Source of the DNA: an uncultured Blautia sp. | GTDB lineage: Bacteria; Bacillota; Clostridia; Lachnospirales; Lachnospiraceae | Reading direction: 5' to 3' | NCBI RefSeq assembly: GCF_947654165.1 | Contig: NZ_CANTKB010000028.1 | Location: 1-40,938, forward strand | DNA length: 40,938 nucleotides | Shown: in pieces, positions 16,677 through 23,744 of the stretch | How positions within the stretch are numbered: the stretch's first letter is position 1 | Layout of the letters: each line of letters begins with the position of its first letter | Notes under the pieces: model-generated | Seen by the model: the letters and a program-made list of their open reading frames with translations, nothing else | Databases searched by the model: none | Told to the model about the DNA's origin: nothing | Program-made: the position numbers and the translations under genes

Positions 16677-17849
16677 ATGGATAAAAAAGAGTTTGCATTA
16701 AAGCAGCATGAAGAATGGAAGGGAAAAATCGAAGTCATCAGCAGAGCCAGCATAGAAACTCCGGAAGAGTTGTCCGTGGCCTATACACCGGGAGTAGCAG
16801 AACCTTGTCTGAAGATTTCTGAGGATGTGGATCTGTCTTATAAATATACAAGAAGAGGCAATATGGTAGCAGTTGTAACAGACGGTACCGCAGTACTGGG
16901 ACTGGGAGATATCGGTCCGGAGGCAGGAATGCCGGTTATGGAGGGAAAATGTGCTTTGTTTAAAGCCTTTGGTGATGTGGATGCATTTCCTCTGTGTGTA
17001 CGTTCCAAAGACGTAGACGAAATTGTAAAGACCGTAAGTCTTCTGGCAGGAAGCTTTGGCGGTGTGAACCTGGAAGATATCTCTGCTCCAAGATGTTTCG
17101 AAATTGAGAGAAAGTTAAAAGAATGCTGTGATATTCCGATCTTCCATGATGACCAGCATGGTACGGCAGTCGTAACGGCAGCAGCACTGATCAATGCATT
17201 AAAAGTAGTCGGAAAGAAATTAGAGGAAGTAAAAGTAGTGACATCCGGTGCCGGTGCAGCGGGAATCGCTATTATTAAACTTCTGGTAAGTCTGGGACTG
17301 AAAAATGTGGTGATGTGTGACCGTCAGGGTGCTATCTATGAAGGTCGTGAAAACTTAAATGCAGAAAAAATGGAAATGGCAAGAATTTCCAACCGAAACA
17401 AAGAAAAAGGAACGCTTCAGGAAGTTTTAAAAGGTGCAGATGTGTTTATCGGAGTATCTGCTCCGGGAACAGTGACAGAGGAAATGGTTCAGAATATGGC
17501 GAAAGATCCGATTCTTTTCCCGATGGCAAACCCGGTACCGGAAATCATGCCGGAACTGGCAAAAAAAGCAGGTGCAGCCGTGGTAGGTACCGGAAGAAGT
17601 GATTTTCCGAACCAGATCAATAATGTACTTGCGTTCCCTGGCATTTTCAGAGGTGCTCTGGATGTAAGAGCCAGCGATATTAACGATGAAATGAAGGTTG
17701 CAGCAGCATATGCGATCGCAGGTCTTGTTCAGGAAGAGGAATTAACACCAGAGTATATTATTCCAAATCCATTTGACAAACGTGTGGCAAAAGCAGTTGC
17801 TGAGGCTGTGGCAAAGGCTGCCAGAGAAACGGGAGTGGCCAGAATTTAA
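16677..17849 (+). CDS. NAD(P)-dependent malic enzyme
   Basis: Oxidatively decarboxylates malate to pyruvate. The 390-residue length is that of the compact bacterial malic enzyme. Motifs: SVAYTPGVAEPCLKI (catalytic Tyr), GNMVAVVTDGTAVLGLGDIGP, PVMEGKCALFKAFGDVDAFP (catalytic Lys), IFHDDQHGTAVVT (metal ligands) and the Rossmann GAGAAGIAI. Coenzyme preference cannot be decided reliably by eye. It has its own promoter and a strong terminator. Confidence 0.95.
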   Translation: MDKKEFALKQHEEWKGKIEVISRASIETPEELSVAYTPGVAEPCLKISEDVDLSYKYTRRGNMVAVVTDGTAVLGLGDIGPEAGMPVMEGKCALFKAFGDVDAFPLCVRSKDVDEIVKTVSLLAGSFGGVNLEDISAPRCFEIERKLKECCDIPIFHDDQHGTAVVTAAALINALKVVGKKLEEVKVVTSGAGAAGIAIIKLLVSLGLKNVVMCDRQGAIYEGRENLNAEKMEMARISNRNKEKGTLQEVLKGADVFIGVSAPGTVTEEMVQNMAKDPILFPMANPVPEIMPELAKKAGAAVVGTGRSDFPNQINNVLAFPGIFRGALDVRASDINDEMKVAAAYAIAGLVQEEELTPEYIIPNPFDKRVAKAVAEAVAKAARETGVARI

Positions 17850-17863
17850 GAAAACAGAACCTG

Positions 17864-17904
17864 GGCAGAGCAGACAGAGGATTGTAGGCTCTGCCTTTTC
17901 TTTG
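17864..17904 (+). terminator. Rho-independent terminator after malic enzyme
   Basis: GGCAGAGC (17864-17871) pairs perfectly with GCTCTGCC (17888-17895), followed by TTTTCTTTG. Confidence 0.85.
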
Positions 17905-18007
17905 TTTCTATGATGAGTGCATATTTTTAAAAACTTTTTTGAAAAAATATGGAAAATTTAGAAAATTATGGTAAGATAATGATATTGAAATGAGAACAGG
18001 AGAAACT

Positions 18008-18607
18008 ATGGCAAAAAAAGTATATGCAGTGAAAAAAGGCTTGAGAACAGGGATTTTCAATACATGGGAGGAATGCAAAAAGCAGGTGCACGGATTTCCG
18101 GGTGCTCAGTATAAAAGTTTCCTTACCTTGCAGGAGGCGGAAGCTTACCTGGGAGGCGGAAGCAGTTTTGGTACACAGCCGGAGCAGGACGAAGATGCCT
18201 GTATCGCTTATGTGGATGGAAGCTTTGATGCCGGGAAGCAGGCTTATTCCTATGGATGTATTTTGCTGTATCAGGGAGAAAGAAAGGAGATGAGTGATGC
18301 ATTTTTTGGTACGGAAGATGTGAGTATGCGAAACGTTGCAGGAGAGTTAGAAGGAGCCATGGCTGCTATGAGCTACTGTGAGCAGCATGGGATTCGTGTA
18401 CTTCATTTATATTACGATTATCAGGGGATTGAATCCTGGGCTACCGGAGAATGGAAAAGAAACAAACCCGGGACCATCCGCTACAAAGCGTTTTATGATA
18501 CATTGGAAAACGTTAAAGTATACTTTCATAAAGTCAAAGGACATAGTGGCGTAGAGCTTAATGAAGCGGTGGACAAACTGGCGAAGGCCGCCCTGGGAAT
18601 TCAGTGA
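18008..18607 (+). CDS. rnhA: Ribonuclease HI with N-terminal hybrid-binding domain
   Basis: Degrades the RNA strand of RNA-DNA hybrids. Residues 1-47 form the caulimovirus-type RNase H1 N-terminal hybrid-binding domain (YAVKKGLRTGIFNTWEECKK, SFLTLQEAEAYLGG). The catalytic RNase H domain follows, with Asp in AYVDGSFD, Glu in GELEGAMAAM, Asp in LYYDYQGI and a C-terminal VKGHSGVELNEAVDKLAKAA that supplies His and Asp. Total is 199 residues. ATG 18008 is chosen because AGGAG lies 5 bases upstream; ATG 17990 has no ribosome site. Confidence 0.94.
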   Translation: MAKKVYAVKKGLRTGIFNTWEECKKQVHGFPGAQYKSFLTLQEAEAYLGGGSSFGTQPEQDEDACIAYVDGSFDAGKQAYSYGCILLYQGERKEMSDAFFGTEDVSMRNVAGELEGAMAAMSYCEQHGIRVLHLYYDYQGIESWATGEWKRNKPGTIRYKAFYDTLENVKVYFHKVKGHSGVELNEAVDKLAKAALGIQ

Positions 18608-18661
18608 AAGTTGAGGACATAATACACAACAAAACGGATGAATTGTTTGAAAATTTAAACA

Positions 18662-18690
18662 AAGACAAACCAGATGTAATATGGTATAAT
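18662..18690 (+). promoter_or_regulatory. Extended -10 promoter for the HPr-like gene
   Basis: AAGACA (18662-18667), 17 bases, then a perfect TATAAT (18685-18690) preceded by TGG, giving an extended -10. Confidence 0.7.
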
Positions 18691-18761
18691 AAAATTGTAT
18701 AACATGGAAAATTTTTCATGGGGTATGGGTAAATGCAAAATAGAATTGGGGAGATGAAACA

Positions 18762-19043
18762 ATGGTAAGTAAGAAAGTGACAATACTCAATCCGTCAGGA
18801 CTGCATTTGAAAAATGCAACGATTCTGTCGAACAGTGTATTGAAGTATCAGTCTCTTATACAGTTTATGTATGAGGAGGATGATGTGCAGGGGGTTGCAA
18901 ATATGAAGAGTATTCTGAGCATCCTTGCTGCTGGAATCTGCCAGGGACAGACCATAGAGGTGACTTGTTCCGGAGAGGACGAAGAAGAGGCACTTCAGGC
19001 AGTAGTTGCTGCCATAAACAGTGGATTGGGTGAAGAAATCTAG
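18762..19043 (+). CDS. HPr-family phosphocarrier-like protein with altered active-site loop
   Basis: A 93-residue HPr-fold protein. The family is shown by MVSKKVTILNPSGLH and VANMKSILSILAAG, and His15 (the PEP-PTS phosphorylation site) and the regulatory Ser (Ser50 here, Ser46 in Bacillus) are present. The loop after His15, usually HARPA, is HLKNA here, so Arg17 is Lys and Pro18 is Asn, and there are four extra residues before the Ser (EEDDVQG region). It may therefore be a regulatory Crh-like or non-PTS paralogue, not the main HPr. It is monocistronic, with its own promoter and terminator. Confidence 0.85.
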   Translation: MVSKKVTILNPSGLHLKNATILSNSVLKYQSLIQFMYEEDDVQGVANMKSILSILAAGICQGQTIEVTCSGEDEEEALQAVVAAINSGLGEEI

Positions 19044-19064
19044 GGTGTGTAAAGCAAAAACAGG

Positions 19065-19097
19065 ACTGTCAGGCTGTGGGGGCCTGGCAGTTTTTTT
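19065..19097 (+). terminator. Rho-independent terminator after the HPr-like gene
   Basis: CTGTCAGGC (19066-19074) pairs with GCCTGGCAG (19082-19090) with one G-U pair, followed by seven T residues. Confidence 0.9.
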
Positions 19098-19108
19098 AAA
19101 AGCATTTC

Positions 19109-19137
19109 TTGAGTTTTTACCTGGAATCCCGTATAAT
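19109..19137 (+). promoter_or_regulatory. Sigma-A promoter for the cyclophilin operon
   Basis: TTGAGT (19109-19114), 17 bases, perfect TATAAT (19132-19137), directly after the preceding terminator. Confidence 0.7.
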
Positions 19138-19175
19138 AAATCTTATGATTCAGATTGACAAAAGGAGACAGACCA

Positions 19176-19811
19176 ATGAGATTAAAAGCATGGGCAGGCA
19201 TTTTTGCTGCAGGAGTTCTTTCCCTTTCTCTTTTGACCGGATGCAATTCCGGAAAAGAAGAAACAAAGAAAGAGGAACAGACCTCTAAATCAGAAACCGT
19301 AAATTTAGAAGATCAGGAAACCGTTCAGGCAGAAATCAAGGTAAAGGATTACGGGACGATTATGGTAGATTTATATCCGGAAATTGCCCCTATCACAGTT
19401 GAAAACTTTGTAAAACTGGCAGAAGACGGATTCTATGACGGACTTACCTTTCACCGTGTTATGAAGGGATTTATGATTCAGGGCGGTGATCCAAAGGGAG
19501 ACAGTACAGGAGGTGCGGAAGAGACGATCAAAGGTGAGTTTTCCAAAAATGGTGTGGAGAATCCCCTTTCTCATAAACGTGGTGTCGTTTCCATGGCCCG
19601 TTCTCAGATGCCGGACAGTGCCAGCTCTCAGTTTTTTATTGTGCATGAGGACAGCACCTATCTGGATGGAGAGTATGCAGCCTTTGGTTGTGTAACAGAA
19701 GGCATGGATGTGGTAGATAAAATCTGCGAAGAAGCCACAGGGCAGGATCAGAATGGAATGCTGCCAAAAGAAAATCAGCCGGTGATTGAGAGTATCACGG
19801 TGAAAGAATAG
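19176..19811 (+). CDS. Cyclophilin-type peptidyl-prolyl cis-trans isomerase, lipoprotein
   Basis: Catalyses proline isomerisation outside the membrane as a lipid-anchored foldase. Residues 1-23 are a lipoprotein signal peptide with lipobox LLTGC (Cys23), followed by a Lys/Glu/Ser-rich linker. The cyclophilin domain shows YPEIAPITVENFVKLAEDG, FHRVMKGFMIQGGDPKGDSTG (active-site Arg), VSMARSQMPDSASSQFFIV and YAAFGCVTEGMDVVDKI. Start 19176 follows AAAGGAG with a 9-base gap. Lipid anchoring would depend on Lgt, encoded at 29365-30129. Confidence 0.93.
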   Translation: MRLKAWAGIFAAGVLSLSLLTGCNSGKEETKKEEQTSKSETVNLEDQETVQAEIKVKDYGTIMVDLYPEIAPITVENFVKLAEDGFYDGLTFHRVMKGFMIQGGDPKGDSTGGAEETIKGEFSKNGVENPLSHKRGVVSMARSQMPDSASSQFFIVHEDSTYLDGEYAAFGCVTEGMDVVDKICEEATGQDQNGMLPKENQPVIESITVKE

Positions 19812-19836
19812 GATTAGAAAATAGGAGGAAATGGCA

Positions 19837-20139
19837 ATGGTACATCATATTGTTATGTGGAAATTTAAACATGAGGTAGAGGAAAACAGAAAGCCGGAAT
19901 TAAAGAAAGCAATGGCAGAGAATTTAAAAGGTCTGGTAGGAAAAGTGCCGGGACTTTTGACTGCTGAGTTTGTGGAACTGCCGCTTGCTTCCAGTACCCA
20001 TGATATTGCATTGGTTACAACCTTGGAAAAAGCAGAGGATGTTGCCGTTTATGGCTCTCATCCGGAGCATGTAAAGGTTGCAGATACCTTTGTTCGTCCT
20101 TTTGTGACAGAAAGGGTCTGTCTGGACTATGAAGATTAA
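19837..20139 (+). CDS. Dabb (stress-responsive alpha-beta barrel) family protein
   Basis: A 100-residue dimeric alpha-beta barrel (ferredoxin-like) protein; its activity is unknown. The Dabb signature is MVHHIVMWKFK at the start, then VPGLLTAEFVELP and a YGSHPEHVKVADTFVRPFVTER end. Start 19837 is 8 bases from AGGAGG; ATG 19831 is only 2 bases away. It overlaps the DUF89 gene by 11 bases. Confidence 0.88.
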   Translation: MVHHIVMWKFKHEVEENRKPELKKAMAENLKGLVGKVPGLLTAEFVELPLASSTHDIALVTTLEKAEDVAVYGSHPEHVKVADTFVRPFVTERVCLDYED

Positions 20140-20998
20140 TTCGTTTTGTATGTCCTGCCTGGTTCAGGCACAGGCAAGGAGCATACAGAAATTTGAAGAT
20201 GAAGAGAAAAAATCCCGTTACATGCGAGAGGTTTTTCGTCTTTTACTGAACAGTGATCCGGAATTATCGGCTCCTGCACTGCTGGAGCCGATCAGCGTAT
20301 TATATGAGTCCTTTTGGGGTGCACAAAAAGGCTTTCAGGAAGAGAAAAAGTCCTTCAATGATTTTCTTCTTTCTATGGAGGGCGAACTGGAAAAGAAAAT
20401 CCGCAGTACCAAAGACCCTCTGGCTACAGCCCTTTGTTATGCCCGTCTGGGAAATTATATTGATCTATCCGCACTTTCCGATGTTTCTGAGGAGAAGTTA
20501 CTGGAGCTGTTTGCAAAGGCAGAAGAAGACCCTCTGGATGCAGAAGAGTATCAGCATTTCCTTCAGGATTTAGAGCATGGAGAATATCTGGTCTATCTTA
20601 CCGATAATTGCGGGGAAGTAGTTCTGGATAAGCTGGTGATCAGGCTTTTGAAAGAGCGCTATCCGAAGCTTCGGATCGAAGTCCTGGTACGGGGGATTCC
20701 GGTGACCAATGATGCGGATATGGAAGATGCTGAATATGTGGGATTGACAAAACTGGTTCCGGTGTTTGGAAACGGAAGTGGGATCGCAGGAACAGAACTT
20801 TCTAAGATCAGCCGGGAAGCCCGGGAAAAGCTGGAATGTGCAGATGTGATCATTGCAAAGGGTCAGGGGAATTTTGAGACGATACATACCAGTGGTTTGA
20901 ATATTTATTATCTGTTTTTGTGTAAATGTGACTGGTTTATGCAGCGTTTTCATGCAAAGCATTTACAGGGAATGTTTGTAAACGAAACAAGAATTTAA
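20129..20998 (+). CDS. DUF89 (ARMT1-like, damage-control phosphatase) family protein
   Basis: A 289-residue protein of the DUF89 family, some members of which are metal-dependent phosphatases acting on damaged phosphometabolites. N-terminal cysteines (FCMSCLVQAQ) are typical of the prokaryotic subgroup. The metal/phosphate site is LVYLTDNCGEVVLDKLVI (Asp-Asn and Gly-Glu). RGIPVTNDADMEDA and IIAKGQGNFETI are family motifs. The substrate is unknown. It overlaps the Dabb gene by 11 bases, indicating coupling. Confidence 0.88.
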   Translation: MKINSFCMSCLVQAQARSIQKFEDEEKKSRYMREVFRLLLNSDPELSAPALLEPISVLYESFWGAQKGFQEEKKSFNDFLLSMEGELEKKIRSTKDPLATALCYARLGNYIDLSALSDVSEEKLLELFAKAEEDPLDAEEYQHFLQDLEHGEYLVYLTDNCGEVVLDKLVIRLLKERYPKLRIEVLVRGIPVTNDADMEDAEYVGLTKLVPVFGNGSGIAGTELSKISREAREKLECADVIIAKGQGNFETIHTSGLNIYYLFLCKCDWFMQRFHAKHLQGMFVNETRI

Positions 20999-21018
20999 AA
21001 GAGAACAGGAGTGTTTTT

Positions 21019-22032
21019 ATGAGCATGGTAAGACTTGGAAAAACGGAGCTTCAGGTCAGCAAAAATGGATTCGGAGCACTTCCGATCCAGAGAATTTCCA
21101 AAAAAGAAGCCGTATATTTGCTTCAGAAGGCATTTTATCATGGCATCAATTACTTTGATACAGCGAGAGCCTATTCCGACAGTGAGGAAAAACTGGGAGC
21201 AGCGTTTCCCTATGTGAGAGAAAAACTGATCATCAGTACCAAAACAGCAGCTCAGGATGTAAAAGGATTCTGGGCAGATCTGGACGAAAGCCTTCGGAAA
21301 CTGGGGACAGACTATATTGATATTTATCAGTTCCACAATCCAGCTTTTTGCCCGAAACCAGGAGACGAAAGCGGTCTTTATGATGCAGCACTGGAAGCAA
21401 AAGCACAGGGAAAAATCCGCCATATCGGAATCACCAACCACAGATTGGCTGTGGCAAAAGAAGCCATCGCTTCCGGATTGTACGAGACCTTGCAGTTCCC
21501 ATTTTCTTATCTGGCATCCCCGGAAGAATTTAAGCTGGTGGAAGCATGCAAGGAAGCGGATATGGGATTTATCGCTATGAAAGCATTGTCGGGAGGATTG
21601 ATCCATAATTCTGCCTGTGCGTATGCGTTCATGAATCAGCCGCAGTTTGCACACGTTGCACCCATCTGGGGTATGCAGAAAGAATCGGAACTGGATGAGT
21701 TTCTGGCTCATGCAGCCTGTCCGCCTGTATTAGACGAGAATCTTCAGGCTGAGATTCAGAAAGATATTGAACAGCTTTCCGGTGAGTTTTGCCGTGGCTG
21801 CGGGTATTGTATGCCGTGTCCCGCAGGGATTGAGATTAATAACTGTGCCAGAATGAGCCTGATGCTCCGGAGAGCACCGGAAGCAAACTGGCTGTCAGAA
21901 GAGTTGCAGGAAAAAATGGCGAAGATTGAAGATTGCCTGCACTGCGGCCAGTGTATGAAAAAATGTCCTTACGGACTGAATACACCGGAGCTTTTGGCAA
22001 AGAATTATGAGGATTATAAGACATTTTTATAA
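21019..22032 (+). CDS. Aldo/keto reductase with C-terminal 2[4Fe-4S] ferredoxin domain
   Basis: A 337-residue oxidoreductase. Residues 1-250 form the aldo/keto reductase barrel (LGKTELQVSKNGFGALPIQ, YFDTARAYSDSEEKLG with the catalytic Tyr, STKTAAQ, RHIGITNH). The C-terminus carries two Cys clusters, CRGCGYCMPCPAGIEINNC and CLHCGQCMKKCPYGL, suggesting electron transfer via two iron-sulfur clusters. AGGAG lies 7 bases upstream. The substrate is unknown. A strong terminator follows. Confidence 0.93.
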   Translation: MSMVRLGKTELQVSKNGFGALPIQRISKKEAVYLLQKAFYHGINYFDTARAYSDSEEKLGAAFPYVREKLIISTKTAAQDVKGFWADLDESLRKLGTDYIDIYQFHNPAFCPKPGDESGLYDAALEAKAQGKIRHIGITNHRLAVAKEAIASGLYETLQFPFSYLASPEEFKLVEACKEADMGFIAMKALSGGLIHNSACAYAFMNQPQFAHVAPIWGMQKESELDEFLAHAACPPVLDENLQAEIQKDIEQLSGEFCRGCGYCMPCPAGIEINNCARMSLMLRRAPEANWLSEELQEKMAKIEDCLHCGQCMKKCPYGLNTPELLAKNYEDYKTFL

Positions 22033-22041
22033 GTTGATAGT

Positions 22042-22091
22042 AACACAAAGGGAGATGGCACATAGATGTCGCTCCCTTTGTGTGTTATTTT
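22042..22091 (+). terminator. Strong terminator after the aldo/keto reductase, left border of the array locus
   Basis: CACAAAGGGAG (22044-22054) pairs perfectly over 11 bp with CTCCCTTTGTG (22072-22082), followed by TGTTATTTT. It insulates the array-glycosyltransferase block from the upstream operon, so that block needs its own promoter. Confidence 0.88.
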
Positions 22092-22118
22092 ACAGATAAG
22101 CCCTTGTCCAATCCTCTT

Positions 22119-22477
22119 TCGGTTGAAAACGTTATTTTGTGATTTTTAGCCTACCTTTTTTATACACAAATAGGTGGGGTTTAAACAATTCTAAAATCAC
22201 ACCTACTTATTTTGGTGTAGAATAGGCTGCCGAGTAAGATTCTCTAAACCTGGCCTATATATTCCTTCGGAAAGATAAGTTGAAAAGTGGAAATCTTGAA
22301 ATCTAGCCTATTCGAGACTGAAAAAAGTAGGTTTATATGAGAAAAACATGCAATCCAACCTATTTGACCCACAAAAAAGTAGGTTGAAACGAAGAAATTG
22401 CGAAATAGAGCCTATTAATATTTCAAGGTGCATCACACCAAACATGTGGGGAATTTGAGTATTTACAACTTAACCTA
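22119..22477 (+). repeat. Left array: six 35-bp quasi-palindromic units at 52/53-bp period, plus one degenerate unit
   Basis: Six 35-bp units start at 22119, 22171, 22223, 22276, 22328 and 22380 (steps 52, 52, 53, 52, 52). Each begins TAGG (TCGG in unit 1, TAAG in unit 4) and ends CCTA. Flanking bases are partly conserved: commonly TAGGTTGAAA at the left end and AGCCTA at the right end, with A or G before TAGG and often C or T after CCTA. The 17- or 18-bp linkers differ in sequence but are usually A-rich before TAGG. Unit interiors differ, so these are not simple identical repeats. A seventh, degenerate unit (22443-22477) ends AACCTA and starts CATGTGGGG, offset by 63 bp. The array precedes the glycosyltransferase start by 43 bases. 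Confidence 0.93.
22137..22166 (+). promoter_or_regulatory. Possible weak promoter inside the left array
   Basis: TTGTGA (22137-22142), 18 bases, TATACA (22161-22166), overlapping unit 1 and the first linker. It is the best candidate I see between the upstream terminator and the glycosyltransferase, but the match is modest. Confidence 0.25.
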
Positions 22478-22520
22478 TATCAAAATTGCAGATTTGTATG
22501 AAGAAACAGAGGTGGAACTT

Positions 22521-23444
22521 ATGAAGAAATGTAATAGTAAAAGTGACCTAAACATAGATATCGAGGCTGTTATCACAAGCTATAATCAGGGTACCATGAT
22601 TCTGGAAGCAGTTCAGTCAATATGCAACCAGACATTATTGCCTCAAAGAATTATCATTGTAGATGACGGCTCAACAGATAAAGATTCTCTTGCTATCTTG
22701 GAGGATATTCAAAATAACCCATGCCTGCCAATTCCAATTACGATACATTTTCAGGAAAACAGGGGAGTATCCGCAGCCAGAAATGCCGGAATCCATAAAG
22801 CACAGTCTTCAATGGTTCTGGTTCTTGATGGCGATGATAAACTTGAAGCCGGATATATCGAACATGTCAGCAAATTACTTTATGATGATCCTACCATGGT
22901 TATCGCTTCCTCCTGGATGCAGACATTTGGGGTTTTGGATGCAATTGTTTGTCCAACAGGTGGAGATATCGTTCCTTTTTTATCTCATAATTGCTGTCCT
23001 GCAACCCATATTCTTCGGAAAGAAATCTATGAACAATGTGATGGATATGATGAATCCATGCGTTCAGGCTTTGAAGATTGGGATTTCTTTTTAAGTATGC
23101 TGGAGACATCACCGGAAGCTCATATTGGAATGGTCAGAAAACCCTTGATTCATTACCGGACAGCACCTGCTTCTGCAAATATCAGAAGCATGGATAAACG
23201 GCTTGAACTTATGCGTTACATCATAGAAAAGCATCATCACAGTTACAGTAACAATATAACAAAGGTATTGCTGGATATGGAGGCTATTTCAAGTTCAAGA
23301 TTATTTGGATGGGAAAATGAAATGATTCATTCAATCAAAAATAATCAAGAGCTAAGTGAGTCTTCCAATGCGTTTATGAAAACTCCAACCTATGGAGATG
23401 GTGGCATGGCTTCAGCAGTTAGAATTGTGTCAAGTGGTAAGTGA
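22521..23444 (+). CDS. Family-2 glycosyltransferase bracketed by the 35-bp unit arrays
   Basis: A 307-residue GT-A-fold glycosyltransferase that should use a nucleotide-sugar donor. Motifs: AVITSYNQG (16-24), IIIVDDGSTD (44-53), ENRGVSAARNAGIHKA (79-94), the metal-binding VLDGDD (101-106) and the acceptor-side GFEDWDFFL (183-191). No transmembrane helix is visible, so it is probably cytoplasmic. The C-terminal 20 residues (TPTYGDGGMASAVRIVSSGK) look like an unstructured tail. The start is set at ATG 22521 because GAGGTGG ends 5 bases upstream; a GTG at 22428 would read through the degenerate repeat unit and lacks a good ribosome site. No other glycan, capsule or polymerase genes are nearby, so it is an orphan. 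The first right-array unit begins 4 bases after the stop codon. The acceptor is unknown. Confidence 0.9.
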   Translation: MKKCNSKSDLNIDIEAVITSYNQGTMILEAVQSICNQTLLPQRIIIVDDGSTDKDSLAILEDIQNNPCLPIPITIHFQENRGVSAARNAGIHKAQSSMVLVLDGDDKLEAGYIEHVSKLLYDDPTMVIASSWMQTFGVLDAIVCPTGGDIVPFLSHNCCPATHILRKEIYEQCDGYDESMRSGFEDWDFFLSMLETSPEAHIGMVRKPLIHYRTAPASANIRSMDKRLELMRYIIEKHHHSYSNNITKVLLDMEAISSSRLFGWENEMIHSIKNNQELSESSNAFMKTPTYGDGGMASAVRIVSSGK

Positions 23445-23448
23445 GAAA

Positions 23449-23744
23449 TAGGTGGGAATCATAAAATGCTGTATATCAACCTACAAAAAAAGAACAGAAA
23501 TAGGTTGAAACCATGAATGTGAAGATTTCAGCCTATAAAATAACAATCGAAATAGGACAAAATGGGAACACTTGATTAATCCACCTACGAAAAGGTGTAA
23601 GTAAGTAGGTGTGATTTAACAAAATGATAATCTTAGCCTATAAGCAGCTTTAGAATATAGGCTGCAAAGAAAAAATTTGTTTGTATAGCCTATGTAGACC
23701 GTGAAAAAATAGGCCATAATCTATGAATGTGTGTAATGAACCTA
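23449..23744 (+). repeat. Right array: six 35-bp quasi-palindromic units at 52/53-bp period
   Basis: Units start at 23449, 23501, 23553, 23606, 23658 and 23710 (steps 52, 52, 53, 52, 52, identical to the left array). All six begin TAGG and end CCTA exactly 35 bases later. Orientation is the same as on the left (TAGGTTGAAA at the left end, AGCCTA at the right). Unit 23501-23535 has the best hairpin: TAGGTTGAAA pairs over 10 bp with TTTCAGCCTA through one G-U pair. Unit 23658-23692 pairs TAGGCT with AGCCTA plus CAAA with TTTG inside. The last CCTA abuts the terminator stem. Confidence 0.95.

Noticed and set aside
22428..22520. GTG start for a longer glycosyltransferase
   Set aside because: The added residues run through the degenerate repeat unit, and a good GAGGTGG site serves ATG 22521 instead.
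22119..23744. CRISPR array
   Set aside because: There is periodic repeat-spacer-like structure, but the conserved parts are only 4-10 base ends with variable interiors, the arrays flank a gene symmetrically, and no cas gene or leader is present.
22119..23744. Diversity-generating retroelement or retron
   Set aside because: No reverse transcriptase, no template/variable repeat pair, and the glycosyltransferase has no lectin-like variable end.
22119..23744. Integron cassette with attC sites
   Set aside because: No integrase and no RYYYAAC/GTTRRRY core pairs. Many regularly spaced hairpins around one gene do not fit a cassette.
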